Positions 44,301 through 55,300 of a DNA stretch of 64,000 bases are shown piece by piece. The notes below the pieces were generated by a model that worked only from the letters and a program-made list of their open reading frames with translations, had not been told where the DNA came from and made no database searches. The stretch covers positions 62,299 to 126,298 of the forward strand of contig BDIU01000015.1 of NCBI GenBank assembly GCA_002118135.1, written 5' to 3'. Origin of the DNA: Trebouxia sp. TZW2008. Its lineage: Eukaryota; Chlorophyta; Trebouxiophyceae; Trebouxiales; Trebouxiaceae. Within the stretch, counting starts at the first letter, position 1. Every line of letters starts with the position of its first letter. The position numbers and the translations under genes were made by a program.

Positions 44301-45105
44301 CAGCATTTGCAGATTACTGGCCAGCAGCGATGGGCTTTGGCAATGTGTGCAAATTAAAGCTAACTGCTCCAAGGCCAACCTGTGCTTGCTACTAATTTTA
44401 GGCTCATCTGTGTCCGACATCCATGCATCCAGCAAATGTTCTGCTTCTGAAGCATCAGGCTCTTGAGGTGCATCACCAGCAGGTTGTGGCAAGTTTTGCG
44501 GGACTCTGCCAGGCAAAGAAGCAGCCTTGCGAGGCTTCTGCCCTTTTGCAGCAGTTGATGGCTTGGTAGTACTAGATTGACTGTTGATGGGTGCAGCCAA
44601 CCAATCTGGCAGCTCTAAGTCTGTTGCAGAAGTGCAAAGTCACACACAAGCAGCGCTGTGCAGCAGGTAGAATTGCATCAGCTTACCATCTGGGTTTGTC
44701 TTTGGACGGGCATTCTCTTGTGATTGCTTGTCTTCCAGCCATTGCAGTACACTACAGATGAGGCTCAGAGTCTTGCCAGTGCCTGTGGGGCATTATTGCG
44801 TGAACAAAATGCAGTAAACAAGTGGGACGATGCAGTTGCGTGCATTAGCCGTGACCTGTTGGGCTTTCGAAGAGGCCTACGCCTCCCCTGTTGAGGGTTT
44901 CGTACATGGTCTCCATGAACCGTCTCTGAATGTCGTAGGGCTCGTAAGGGAATGCTGGAAATGACGGATGCCCTGCACAGCAACACAGGTAATCAGACCC
45001 ATGTCGCCAAGTCAGGCAGGTCCGCGAGCAACAGCTGCAGTCAATACCCGACATGCCGCTGGACTGATCTTGTGCGTCTTTGCTCCCTTGTGACGCCACC
45101 GCCAT
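35320..45105 (-). CDS. DDX11: DDX11/Chl1-family Fe-S DNA helicase
   Basis: Exons: 45105-45048, 44972-44856, 44782-44687, 44620-44380, 44270-44195, 44089-43982, 43691-43566, 42658-42449, 41833-41653, 41118-40965, 40348-40230, 39896-39754, 39385-39221, 38557-38450, 37395-37209, 36594-36480, 35989-35320. Sum 957 aa, close to human DDX11, all phases closed. Seen: Q-motif [12 protein letters not shown]; Walker [12 protein letters not shown]; Ia [13 protein letters not shown]; four Fe-S cysteines (ALCIN, NERCLEM, GSCPFL, RVCPYY); DEAH box [11 protein letters not shown] near residue 363; [96 protein letters not shown]; motif [11 protein letters not shown]. Family role: 5'-3' XPD-like helicase for sister-chromatid cohesion and replication-fork structures including G-quadruplexes. 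A Ser/Thr/Gln-rich insert follows motif VI-proximal GMPYP. Several exons have decayed copies beside them. Head-to-head with EPL1. Confidence 0.95.
36785..37185 (-). repeat. partial copies of the 3' half of DDX11 exon 15
   Basis: Three blocks (about 36785-36850, 36905-36985, 37035-37140) repeat the exon 15 end: the nearest reads [20 protein letters not shown] against [20 protein letters not shown]. Each keeps the CAG-GTR donor-like end. They lie downstream of the real exon 15 (37209-37395). Confidence 0.8.
37415..38010 (-). repeat. partial copies of the 5' half of DDX11 exon 15
   Basis: Copies at 37415-37560 ([20 protein letters not shown]), about 37600-37665, 37745-37835 ([20 protein letters not shown]) and 37905-38010 ([14 protein letters not shown]) lie upstream of the real exon. 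The nearest keeps its acceptor, at 37560, and is in frame with exon 15 without a stop for 55 codons. Confidence 0.85.
38384..38421. other. G-rich run with G-quadruplex potential
   Basis: The plus strand has GGCGGGGCGGGGGAAGGGGG followed by TT and a run of ten G. It is in a DDX11 intron, on the template strand. At least five tracts of three or more G lie within 40 bases. Confidence 0.7.
40690..40935 (-). repeat. tandem copy next to DDX11 exon 10 end
   Basis: The block GCAGGCAAANCCTACATCA recurs about 96 bases apart (about 40808 and 40904). The copy at 40862-40890 repeats the exon 10 end and donor (minus strand TTCAAGGTTCTGAGGTCA against TTCAAGGTGCTCAGGTCA). Confidence 0.6.
41852..42033 (-). 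pseudogene. frameshifted twin of the DEAH-box exon of DDX11
   Basis: 182 bases parallel the real exon 9 (41653-41833, 181 bases) from acceptor to donor and encode the same [20 protein letters not shown]. One extra base near its end gives KRLF-stop. It keeps GATGCAG and a GTGTCA donor. Only 18 bases separate it from exon 9. Confidence 0.9.
42690..43105 (-). repeat. three decayed copies of DDX11 exon 8 start
   Basis: Copies at about 42690-42790, 42835-42942 and 42985-43092 repeat the Fe-S exon: [25 protein letters not shown] and [12 protein letters not shown], against real [16 protein letters not shown] at 42449-42658. The period is about 150 bases. All keep the acceptor, but the two outer copies carry a TAG inside ANL. 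Confidence 0.88.
43185..43275 (+). repeat. dispersed repeat family, member 1
   Basis: It shares GGAGACAGTTGA, GGGCCTGCTGAGCCTG and a GAATGA-rich tail with members at 53731 and 53925 and an inverted one at 52785. Non-coding. Confidence 0.65.
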
Positions 45106-45642
45106 CGCGAGGACACACGCAGACTGTGAGAAGCATGTGAGATCTCGTTTGCGCTGCCAAGCGCTTCACTGCGCGCCGGCAAGTTGGTTTTCGCGTTGCT
45201 ATTGCAGTGATCACTGATGACCGAGTTGTTGCTGTTGCATCACGCGGCCGGCAGCTCAACGCACTTGCGCAGCACGAGGCATCATCCTGCGACGACTCGT
45301 TGTCATGCAACGTACGCAGGTGCCAATGATTGTCGCAAATACGTTCCGGAATGTCAGCTTATTGTTCGTGAGAAATGTAAAATTGTCAATGTTTAAGCGG
45401 CAGCTTTGCGAGCATTCAGCTCGAGCACTTGAAACACCTGTTGTTGTGAGCGCAAGGGCTTTGCGCACAGATCATCAAATGCATGTATGCTTGTTCCAAA
45501 TGATGATCAAGATGCTTGAGCTGCCTCGTGCCGAAGTCGATCGCAAGCTGCTGGCGCATCTGTCGGAAACTTTCTATCAAAGAGGACCATAGCTGTGCAA
45601 GGTCAAAGTGCAAAAGTCTTTGTTTCCCCTCAATCGGGCGTC
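45106..45642. promoter_or_regulatory. divergent promoter region DDX11 / EPL1
   Basis: 537 bases lie between the DDX11 ATG (minus) and the EPL1 ATG (plus). The half nearer DDX11 is G+C-richer. Shared promoter function is inferred from geometry. Confidence 0.5.
45305..45592 (+). other. possible uORF or small gene upstream of EPL1
   Basis: A true ATG opens 95 codons ending 50 bases before the EPL1 ATG. The product (MQRTQVPMIVANTF start, basic middle, LPRAEVDRKLLAHL near the end) matches nothing I know. It could be a leader ORF, an upstream cistron or chance. Confidence 0.25.
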
Positions 45643-48600
45643 ATGAGCACCAGGACAAGCTTCCGACCGAGACCATTGGACACTCTGCGCCAGCTGAACA
45701 TCGTGCGCGACGTCAAGGAGCTAGATGACGGCGAACAAAAGGTGTCCAGGGACATAGTGCACAGCCATGAAGCCCTTGATAAAGATAACGAGGAGGTACT
45801 CGACACTGTTGTTTCGGAAGCAATGCATCGCATTTGCGCTGTGTACAACTGCGTCAAACAAGCTGCATTGCCATGGTTCTTTCTTCAAGCACTTGTTGCG
45901 AGAGGTTCTGCATGGTTTTGCTGCTTGTACTCATGCACAGAGGGTGTGCATATCTGTACAGATCACTGATGATCACATCACCCGCTATCTCTGTAGCTGC
46001 ACAGTCTGCAGCGACATCAGCATGAGTCCCGCAATCGATCGAGGGTTATTTTGGGCTCGTATGGCCGCATCGCCGTTCACCAGCTTGACCGGCATGTGTA
46101 GGCGAGGATGGTTTCCAGTAAGCAGGCTAAGGGTGGCAAAGAGATCCCTACCCCCGATGTCAGAGTGGTTCCTACGTATAGTGTCGAGTACCTGCCTGTC
46201 CACAAGGAGCCAAGGGTGTACATCAGGGGCAAAGGTATAGTCTGTGCCCATGCAACGCACTTGTGCATGCAGCACTCTCGATCATTTCAACCTGACAAGC
46301 ACACAAGCTTTTCTGCAGCTGGGGTTGGTTGGCAAGAAGAGGATGAAGTTGACTATGATCTTGATGAGCAAGACAGGCAATGGCTGGCTGCCTTCAACAG
46401 AGGCCAAGAGAGACTGCCATACAGGCGCATGGAGCTTTTGCTGTGGAGGCTGGATACAGCCAACGCAGAAGCCACAGATTCTGCCTTTCTCAGTAAGCAC
46501 TCTCAGAAGCTCTCCTCACAACCATTGACCATGCACTGACCATGCAAGCACACTTTGATGCGGCCTCACAGTATTGGAGAATGCCTGATCCACAGAATGC
46601 ACTTTCTGGTGTGGGTCCACATCAATTGAGCATGCCCTATCCATGCAAAGCCCTGTTTCATGTGGGCACAAGTCATCCTTGGCAGCATAGCCATATGCAA
46701 TGCTGCATTCTGCTCAAGCATAGCATGATGGAACAACCAGCAGCTAACAGCCATCTGCTGTACCACGAGTCATGCTTGGCAGCAAAGTCATATGCCATAC
46801 TACATGCTGCACAATCATGGCACGACCAAAGGCCCAGCAGTCAACAGCAATCTGCTCCACCACTGAGCTATTGCCTTGTGCAGATGCAGGAGCCAGTGTT
46901 GCAGAGCGCACAAGTCCTGCAGCCTGTGCAACAACAGATCACATGAGCAGGGAGCAAGCAATGGAGGCTTTGACACAAGTAGCTGCTGTGAGGCAGCCAG
47001 TCAAAGATGCCCTGTATCAGTACTGGCTAGATAAGCGAAAACAGCTTGGCAAACCTTTGTTGCGCCGCTTGCAAGCCCCCACAAACAGCAGTGACACAAA
47101 CCCTCACAGCTGTTTCAGGTAGTTGTGCTTCCCTCACTTTCACACAGGCCAGACAGTTTTGCAGAGCTGCATGGCATGTAGCATTGTTTTACAGCTTCGT
47201 GTTCCAGTTGTTGTCCTTTTGAAGCGTTTGCCCTGTCTGCAAAGGTTGCTGCCATTTGTGTCTGCCCTTGCTTTGAGCTTGGGCACAAGGGGTCTGGTTG
47301 AGACACCTGGAGTTTTTGCCCTGTTTGGTTGTCTGTTGCAATTTGGGTTAACCTGATTTCTGGCATACACTTGCAGGCCGCGAGAGAAGATCAACAAGCC
47401 CATGCTCAGAAACAGGCGCAGAGGCAATGACATTGACAGCTTGCAGAAACTGCAAACCATCAGGCAAAATCAGCTAGATGCCATCAAAGTCGTGCAGTTT
47501 CTGATCAAGAGAGAGCGCAAGAAAAGAGACATGACGGTGGGTTTAACGCACAGTCTCACAGATTTGCTGTCTGCTATCCTGTTGACTCAGCGTTGGAAGT
47601 TAAGATTGTGGTGTCAAATTTACACAGACATACAAAATGGAGCAATCATGCTTGGTGAATTTAAATTGCAGTCCATGCCTTTGTCAGCCTCAGCTTGCAA
47701 GCGGTCCCAGGTCTTTATGACAGCCAAGTGCAATCTGTGCAAGGTCAGGCACTGTATAACACCAATGCCATGGCTGCAAGACAACATATAGGCGTTGTAG
47801 TATAGGGGTGCCATGCAGTCATGGCGTTGGTCATACACTGCATGAACTTGACTGCTTGGACAGCCGTTGTTGCTGTGTGCAACACAACACAATAACCCTG
47901 CTGGCTGTCTAAATCATGGGCATTTGCATACTCTAACATTGAAATCTGCATCACTTTGAGTGCTTTTGCCTCAAGTGTCAAGATTGAACCCCAGTCAAGC
48001 TGATTAGCAATTTTTTGTCTACAGTATGCTGAGGTGGACCTGCATCAGTATCAGATCAAGCTGAAGCATGAGCCACGGCAGCTGCATGAATCCATAGACG
48101 CTGAGTACGCAGCAGCAGTCAAGCTGACAGGCAAGGGAGGCAGGCGGCCTGTGGGGTTCGATGCCAAATCTGAGAAGGCGCAAAGAGAGGCTGAAAGCAC
48201 TGCCACCCCTGATGCTATGGCAGCTCTTGTGCGCAAATCCAAGAAAAGGTGAACATCCGTTTCTGATCACCTGGTGCTGTACATTTTTTGGCATCCATGT
48301 TACAGGCTACTCATTGGCTGACTTTGATGCCGGTTCTGAGAAAGCACAAAGAGATGCTGAGAGCACTGCCGTAACTGAAGCTATGGCAGCCCGTCGAAGA
48401 AACGGTGAGCAAATGCTCACCTTGCGTCGTGGGATTCAGGCTCAAGCTTGGCTAGTCCAGTGCATGCATGCAACTTCTGAACCTCGATACATGGCTTGCT
48501 TACTAACAAATTCATGCAGGGTCATTGGTGAGTTAAGCACCTGCAATGGCTGCAAGACCAATCTCCTGTTTTTGTGCAAATTGACACTCCACCCTGTCTG

Positions 48601-49449
48601 CTCACAGGCAAAGAGACACCAGCAGGGCTCAGACTGTTGTTGCAAGCTTGCCTGCAGCTGTGTCTGATCGCCAATTGCTTTCAACACCAGTACACAAAAG
48701 TCTGCACAGCGCCAAGCCTCTATTTCAGTGCTTACTGAATCTTTTCCCTATCTGCTCACAGGCGAAGGGACACCAGCAGGATTCAGAGCATATCAGCCCT
48801 AGCCCCGCCCCCCCTCCCCACCCAGCCAGACATGCTCTTTGCCAACCCCATCAGCCTGACCCGCAGCCCCCACCTGGCCCCGCATCCACCCCAGGACAGC
48901 CTAGCCATGCCTTCAACAGACCCTGCCACGTGCTGCGCTCGCATTGGCCGAGGAGGCCGCTTGATCCTCTCTCGGTGTCAGCCATTCACGTTAGAGCCCC
49001 TCGAGCCCGTCCAACAGCCATCAGAAGCAGAGAATCAGCGGCCACCTTTTGACCTCACTGCCCCTTATCAAGCCGCTGAAGCGCAGTACAAGCAGGAAAG
49101 TCAGCACCTCCCTCGGCAGCTGAGTCAAGGGCAGAGTCAAGGGCAGGGCCAGAACCAAGCAAGGGGGCGGCATCCCAGCCCGGGGGGGCAGCCCGGCAGA
49201 CCCCCCTTACAGCAGGGGGGTTCAGTCAAGGGTCAAGCCTCCAGTCAAGGGGCAGGGTCTAGTCAAGCACAAGGTGCTGCAAGTAGTCAGCAAGCAGCGC
49301 CTAGCACATCTCAGGCTACACCGCAGCAGACACGCCAACAGCAGCAGCAGCAGCAGCAGCAGCATCAACCGCAGCAGCTCATAGAGATGCCGTCACAGCC
49401 TGGCGGGGCAAGCCTCAATGGACCGTCGCCTCCCAAAGTCAAGGTGTGA
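45643..49449 (+). CDS. EPL1: Enhancer-of-polycomb-like (EPL1) chromatin subunit
   Basis: Exons 45643-45795, 46102-46234, 46319-46492, 46884-47118, 47377-47536, 48025-48248 and 48762-49449 sum to 588 aa with phases closed. Seen: the basic N-terminus MSTRTSFRPRPLDTLRQL; EPcA-type block (EIPTPDVRVVPTYSVEYL, PRVYIRGK, DEVDYDLDEQDRQWLAAFN); VKDALYQYWLDKRKQLGKPL; FRPREKINKPMLRNRRRGND; a charged coiled coil (VVQFLIKRERKKRDMT); RIGRGGRLILSR, typical of plant EPC proteins; then a Gln/Ser/Gly-rich tail with a (CAG)n-encoded Gln run. Family role: scaffold of the Piccolo NuA4/TIP60 histone acetyltransferase module; nuclear. The stop at 49447 lies directly on a donor-like AAG|GTGTGA, so the gene may instead splice on to the AT-hook exon ending at 51017. 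Confidence 0.9.
46681..46865. repeat. tandem duplication in EPL1 intron 3
   Basis: Two diverged copies of about 90-100 bases, each going from GGCAGC..CATATGC to ATCTGCTSYACCAC. Confidence 0.6.
48318..48635 (+). repeat. decayed copies of EPL1 exon 6 end and exon 7 start
   Basis: 48320-48405 repeats exon 6 (FDAGSEKAQRDAESTA against FDAKSEKAQREAESTA) including a donor (ACGGTGAGC). 48590-48632 repeats the exon 7 acceptor and start (CTGCTCACAGGCAAAGAGAC against CTGCTCACAGGCGAAGGGAC). So one junction with its flanks has been duplicated. Confidence 0.85.
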
Positions 49450-49812
49450 AAACCTCTCCTCTTCAGACAGGAAATGCGAAGCTTTCCTGCTTATATGGAG
49501 AGTTGACTTGCACGTGCAACTCAGCTTGAAGGTGTGTGTACCTTTCCTGTTTCTCGACAGGAAAGTGTGTGAAGCCTGCTTCTTTGGACAGGGAGTTGTG
49601 TGTCTAGTCCCTATGCGGACAGGGAATGACTGACTGGCATGTTTTGCCCAGCTTGAAGGTGTGTCAACCTTGCCTGTTCAGACTGGAAAGTGCGCAAAGC
49701 TTGCTTTCCTTAGACAAGGCATGTGTGTGAAGCGTTCCTGCTTAGACAGGGAAAGGTGACTTGCACATTGTGCCCAGCTTTGAAGGCATGTGCACCTTTC
49801 CTGTTTACACAG
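49441..49812. repeat. diverged tandem repeat around the EPL1 stop
   Basis: About four blocks starting near 49441, 49529, 49658 and 49782 share AAGGTGTGTRNACCTTTCCT and a following ACAGGAAAG. The first overlaps the last codons and stop of EPL1. Each carries a donor-like AAG|GTGTG and an acceptor-like ACAG|GAAAG. Confidence 0.75.
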
Positions 49813-49842
49813 GAATACTTTAGCTGAAGTTTTTGATCTCGC

Positions 49843-50075
49843 TTGATGTTGCGCCTCTCGCTGTGGTCAAGCAATCCTTGTCTAGAGGAAGCCGGCTTTG
49901 ATGGGTCATCTCCAAGGCAATTTGCTGCCATTGATGGAGGTGATGCTGCATCGCCTACTAGCTTTAGGCTGGGTTTGTGTGACCACTTTGAGGCTCAGTT
50001 GAAAGCTAGAGCAGACCTGTTTAATGAGTTGGCCCACATCTGGATAGGAATCTCATTAGGTCGCCATCTTTCTTA
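49843..50075 (+). other. unidentified open stretch, possible exon
   Basis: The plus frame from about 49891 reads an acidic, non-repetitive peptide (EEAGFDGSSPRQFAAIDGGD, later HFEAQLKARADLFNELAHIW) to a donor-like TTAG|GTCGCC. I do not recognise it. Its phase fits neither the EPL1 end nor the mini-exon array, so it may be chance. Confidence 0.25.
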
Positions 50076-50365
50076 CATGCTGCACACATTCAGATGCACA
50101 GCAGGCAGATGCTTTGTGCCTGCTTGTCGATTAATCCTGCACTGACAGCTTGTTCACTCACCACGCAAACAGCCAGGCTGCAGCTGCAGCATACATCGGC
50201 AGCTGAGCCAGTTGGATGCTTGCTGAGTTTGGCATAGTGTGATGTCAGAGCTGCTTGCATCAGCTTAGGAATGGCTCATTTCAATCAGCTTGCATGCCAT
50301 TTCCGACACTTGGAAAAATCCCCCAGCGCAGCACAGCAAGTGCTGCCTTACTCATATGTGTCATG

Positions 50366-51017
50366 TGCAGATGGCTAATGCCCAGAAAGGTGGAACACCT
50401 GTGGCAGGTGGTTCATGGTTCATCTCAAAAAGTTTGCATAGCAAGCCAGAGACACATACAGGAATGCGTCAGTGCAGCTATGGCTTCATTACTCACATGC
50501 ATCGTGTGCAGGTGGCTAACGCCAAGAAGGATGGCACACCTGCTGCAGCAGTAAATGGCTTATGTCAAAAAGCTTGGGCAGCAAGTCAGAGACATGTACA
50601 GGAATGCATCAGTATAGCTATGGCTTCATTACTCACATGCATCATGTGCAGGTGGCTAACGCCAAGAAGGATGGCACACCTGCTGCAGCAGTAAATGGCT
50701 TATGTCAAAAAGCTTGCGCAGCAAGTCAGAGACACGTACAGGAATGCATCAGTACAGCTCTGGATTCATGCATCGTGTGCAGGTGGCTAACGCCAAGAAG
50801 GGTGGCACACCTGCTGCGGCAGTAAATGGCTCGACATAAAAAGGTTGCATAGCAAGTCAGAGACACATACAGGAATGCATTAGTAAAGCTATGGCTTCAT
50901 TGCTCAGATGCATCATGTGCAGGTGGCTAATGCCAAGAAGGGTGGGACACCTGCTGCAGCAGTGAATGGCAGATCAACGCCAGGCAACTCCAAACGTGGG
51001 CCAGGCCGACCTCCCAA
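50366..51017 (+). other. five-copy mini-exon array ending in an AT-hook
   Basis: Five units of about 130-143 bases each hold a GTGCAG acceptor followed by (V/M)ANAKKDGTPAAA and, in the middle copies, a GTAAAT donor. The last (50923-51017) extends to NGRSTPGNSKRGPGRPPKK before GTCAGC; KRGPGRPPKK is an AT-hook. Its phase (0) fits a splice from EPL1 at 49446 (PPKVK). A candidate final exon, 51382-51452, opens QKPLLLTVAHPEIG and stops. Whether this belongs to EPL1 is inference. Confidence 0.45.
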
Positions 51018-51452
51018 GAAGGTCAGCAGACCCACCTGCATTTGTTGCTTGTGTTGCTGCTGCTGATGATATTGTCAAAGTAAGGTATGTAAGGCATGCA
51101 TGCTCAGCACTGGTGTAAGTCACGTGTAGATGACACACATGAGTGAAACAGCACTTTCTGTGCTGCGCTGGGACATTTCCCCAAATGTCTGCATCACCAT
51201 GCAAGCTTGTTGAAATGAGTCGTTTGCCAGCTAACGCACGCGACTTTAACATCACACTACGAGCTGTGCCAGTGGCAGATGCATTGATGTCATGAGTCTC
51301 ATTGCATTGCCTGTCACGCATACTTGAGATGATGAGTCTGGGCTGGATGGTTCTTGTTTGCTGACACTTGTGTTTGCTGCAGCAAAAGCCATTACTTTTG
51401 ACTGTTGCGCATCCTGAAATTGGTGCTCCCAATGTTGCATTTGCTGACACCT

Positions 51453-52324
51453 GATGTGTTTGCTGCAGCAAACCAGCACATTGAGCAACGCAAGCAATGG
51501 CACAACAGGCTGATCATTAGGCTCTGTCATGGAGTCATGAGGGGATTTGCCATCATGCCTTCGAATACCTGGTAGCTGCTTCTTGAAGGCAGTCTCATAA
51601 GGCTAAACATAATCCTTGCACAACGCATGGCGCCCAACCTGGACTAGACAGCTTGTATATTGTCGTGTGTGAATTATGGACTTACAGTCTGGCCCTCGTT
51701 GCTTGAATTGTCGGTGAGCAGACATGCATTGTACAATGTACCAATGTGACTTGCATGCACATGTTTCAACACTGACAGCTGATCTGAACATATGATGCAA
51801 TCATGCGATTTCTCGCTCTCAAAAGCATTTGGCACTCGCCCAAGACCAATGCCTGGCAGGCGATGACTTCCTTACCCAAGGTGAAATTGCAAGAGGTCAA
51901 CCTAATTTGCACAATACAATATGCTAGCGCCAGCAACGCACAGTGCAACTTCAAGGCGCCTCCGACATCCAATTCGATTCTAGTGTCATGCATCTTTCAA
52001 GCTTTGACCACGTTTGGCTGTTGCGCCGTGCTCTTGACCGTCATTGACGTGGACGATTTTTTGTCTAGGACCATGCTTTTGCATGAGCATTCTACTACAG
52101 TAACAATGTGTCATCTTGACAGCTAGTTAGCCAATACTTTGAATATTAGTGTAGCTGGACCATGAGCATGCTGTGCAGCGACTCTGAATACGCAGTATGT
52201 CATTCATTAATCGAGACCGGCAGTCTTGTTACTAAACGGTTGTAAGACTGAAACTTAGGGTGTCACCCTTCGTGTTGCAATGCAGCCAAGCACCAGGCCT
52301 TACAGAGAGTTGATGCATCAGCCA
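51453..52324. other. convergent intergenic region
   Basis: Between the EPL1 side and the FNR-like stop I see no gene I can support. Open frames at 51800-52130 show no recognisable motif. Confidence 0.35.
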
Positions 52325-55300
52325 CTAGAACTCGTTGTCCACGCCATAATCTTTCTTAAAGGCGCCCATTTCACCAGGCAGCTTTGTGGTGAAATCCCCA
52401 GTCATATCCCTTTGCGTCGCTGACAGATAAGTTGTTGCAGGCATCTCTTCACTCTGTTTTGAAATCTCTGTGATCTCTGCTTCTTTGCAGACCTGTACAA
52501 CACAGACAAGGCTGAAACAAAGCAACAAACAGCACCACACACAAGTTTTGCTGACAACCATTTTGTTGCAGGCATCTCTCCACTTTGTTTTGAGAGCTCT
52601 GCTTCTTTGCAGACCTGTAGAACACAGACAGAGCTCAGCCTACAAGCAGCAAACAGTACCGCACAAACCGTAGCCTGCATGCAGCAGTGACATCAACACA
52701 CACGTGGTATGCAGTCAAGCTGTCATTAAACAGTGTGTGCTGCCACACTACCTAAGGATTGATCCAATGCCACGTCCCGCCCAGTCACAATTCATTCAAT
52801 CGATCAGAACACATGGTAGACAGGCTCAGCAGGCCCAGCTGTGACGGTCACAAACAAATATCCAACAATCAAGCTAAGCAAAATCAGCATGAGCTCCTGC
52901 CTGGTGCATCTTATGGATTGAATTCAAGCCTACTGCCTTGCAGTCAACATCAAATCAAAATTATGCATCTGAAAAGAAAAGCAAAGTCTACAGCGTTAGG
53001 CGTCATCGTGGGAACCCCTGTCTAAAGAGGCAGCCCAGGATACGCCATAACAGTCGGCCATTAACCAGACAGTCATTTGTCACACAGCTCGATGCATATC
53101 ACCAATAGGGGTGCTAGGGTAAGCCTGATGTCACTGAGACCTAGCAGGCATAGTGCGCAGTACAGTCATTACTCCCTACAACGACACTCAGCAATACAGT
53201 CATTTCTCCCTACAAGGGCACTCAATTTGAGGACATTCTCAATGTAAGAACAAGGAATTTGGAACCATTCCCTGCATTTTGACTGCAATGGTAGGTCTGA
53301 ATTATGGAAAATATAACGTAAGGACAATAAATCTGGCAATGTACCCAGTCATTGCCACAAATCACTGTACTACAATTGTCAAGCAGCATATTGGCGCTGT
53401 CAAGCCCAATGACTCACCTCAAGTGCCGCTTTCTCAGCTTCCTCATCATTTCCTGTGAGTATGATAGCAGCTGTCTGGGCAGGCTCATACATCAATGTGT
53501 CATCATCATCAAACATGTCCATAAAGGTTCCTTGGGTTGATGTGATGACTTTACAGCTGTGCTCTTCTTCCCACTGCTGATATAGGTTCTGATAGCACAA
53601 AGCATCCTGATTTGGCGCCTGCATCAGGCAAACCAGACCAGTGGTATGAGCATGCGCAGGCAGGCGTCAAAAGATCTCTTCACCCTTTATAGTCAGTGTA
53701 AACGCTCCAGGTTAGCACAGGACCAAACTCGTTGGAGACAGTTGATTGCCCCAGAACTGGGCCTGCTGAGTCTGTCTAGCATGCGTTCTGAATGACGTGA
53801 ATGACTGAAAGACAGGAAGGCACACAGTGTCATGAGGTGATCATGTATTGCAGACCTACAGCACACTACTTGCACACCATGCACAATTGGTCGAAGAACT
53901 TGAGAACTTGAGAACTTGAAGACGTTTGATTGCTGAAGTACAGACCTAGCTGAGCCTGCTGAGCCTGTCTCAAACACCCTAGGATGAATAATGAATGAAT
54001 GAATGCACAGTTGAGGCAAGCAAATGTGCATGCAACGGGTGACCCCTGTGCTGGCTCAGCTATGATCAACAGCATCATGTGCTGCTGACTTCTGCTTCAG
54101 CTGACATACATCATGACAGAGGCCCAGCATCAGAATATGTCTACAATGATCTATGTGCACTGGCGTGTAATCTTACCAAGTAGCTTTCTGCATAGGAAAG
54201 CCTATACAAGCAGCTGGCACATGAAAATTCTGCAAATAAGTCCTTGTGCTCAAGTGCTCTGATATCACCTTATGGCTGTCTGGCATACAGGCCTCTGCAA
54301 ACTTTGCAAGGCTATACAGTCATTACTTTGCTGATGCTGGCCAAGACACCGAGACCGAGTGCTACAACAGCGTCATGGTCCTCGAATGAAACAGTGTCTT
54401 ACCCGGTAGTACATGCGCACATCCTGGCGCAAGGGAAAGTTGAGACCACCAGAGTCTGGAGTTGCTTCTATCAGAGCCTTTGCTGCTGCAATGCCGCCTT
54501 TGCCCTCACAGAATATGACCAGGGTGGGAAAGGCAAACACACCCTGGATTGATGTTCTCAGGTTCACTCCTGTTCCCTGTACAGATACACATACACATTG
54601 ATCCCAGGCTGCCCCTCCAATCAGAGGCCCCAATCATGACACCTACCGGCGTAGAGTTTTCTTTTCTTTCTTTCTTTCTTTCTTTCTTATTGATGATATG
54701 CCAACAGACATAATTGTCCATGGGCTGCTGTATAAATTTGTACACAAAACATGCACATTGCTGTGAACTCTTTGGAGACCACACAGATTGACCTCAGCAT
54801 ACAGCTTGTGCGTTGGAGGCTCATGCTCATGCAAGACCATTGCATTTGGCCACAACATGTGCTGACATGAGGGCGCTTGTGGCGCCTGGAACCATTCTTT
54901 GCTTTGTGGATCAAAGAACTGCACAGAACATAGCAGGGACATTGTGATGGCTGTGGCAGAAGACATTGTCCTCGGTTGCATATGACTCTGTGAATGGCTG
55001 TCTTGTCATATGAGTTGTGAGCATCTGCATGTCTCACATCACCTGCTGAGTCAATGTTATGCTGATCAGTGGATGCAAGTAGCCTCACAAGAGAAGCACA
55101 GCTGATGACAAATGTTTGCTGTCTAGAGACATGGGATGCAAGCAACAGCAATGTTCAAAACATGTGAGGATGCATGTTGGTGCATGCATGTACGTGGCAG
55201 TGCACCTGGAAACGTCCCACTTCAACAGAATCACCCTCTGTCAGGTTCCAGATCTCATCCCCATCCTTCTCATCCACCAGCAACTCAAGCTCAGCAGTCA

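Noticed and set aside
51803..52126. Plus ORF with a hydrophobic stretch (CIFQALTTFGCCAVLL)
   Set aside because: No family match, no splice context and no neighbour logic; left as unannotated intergenic sequence.
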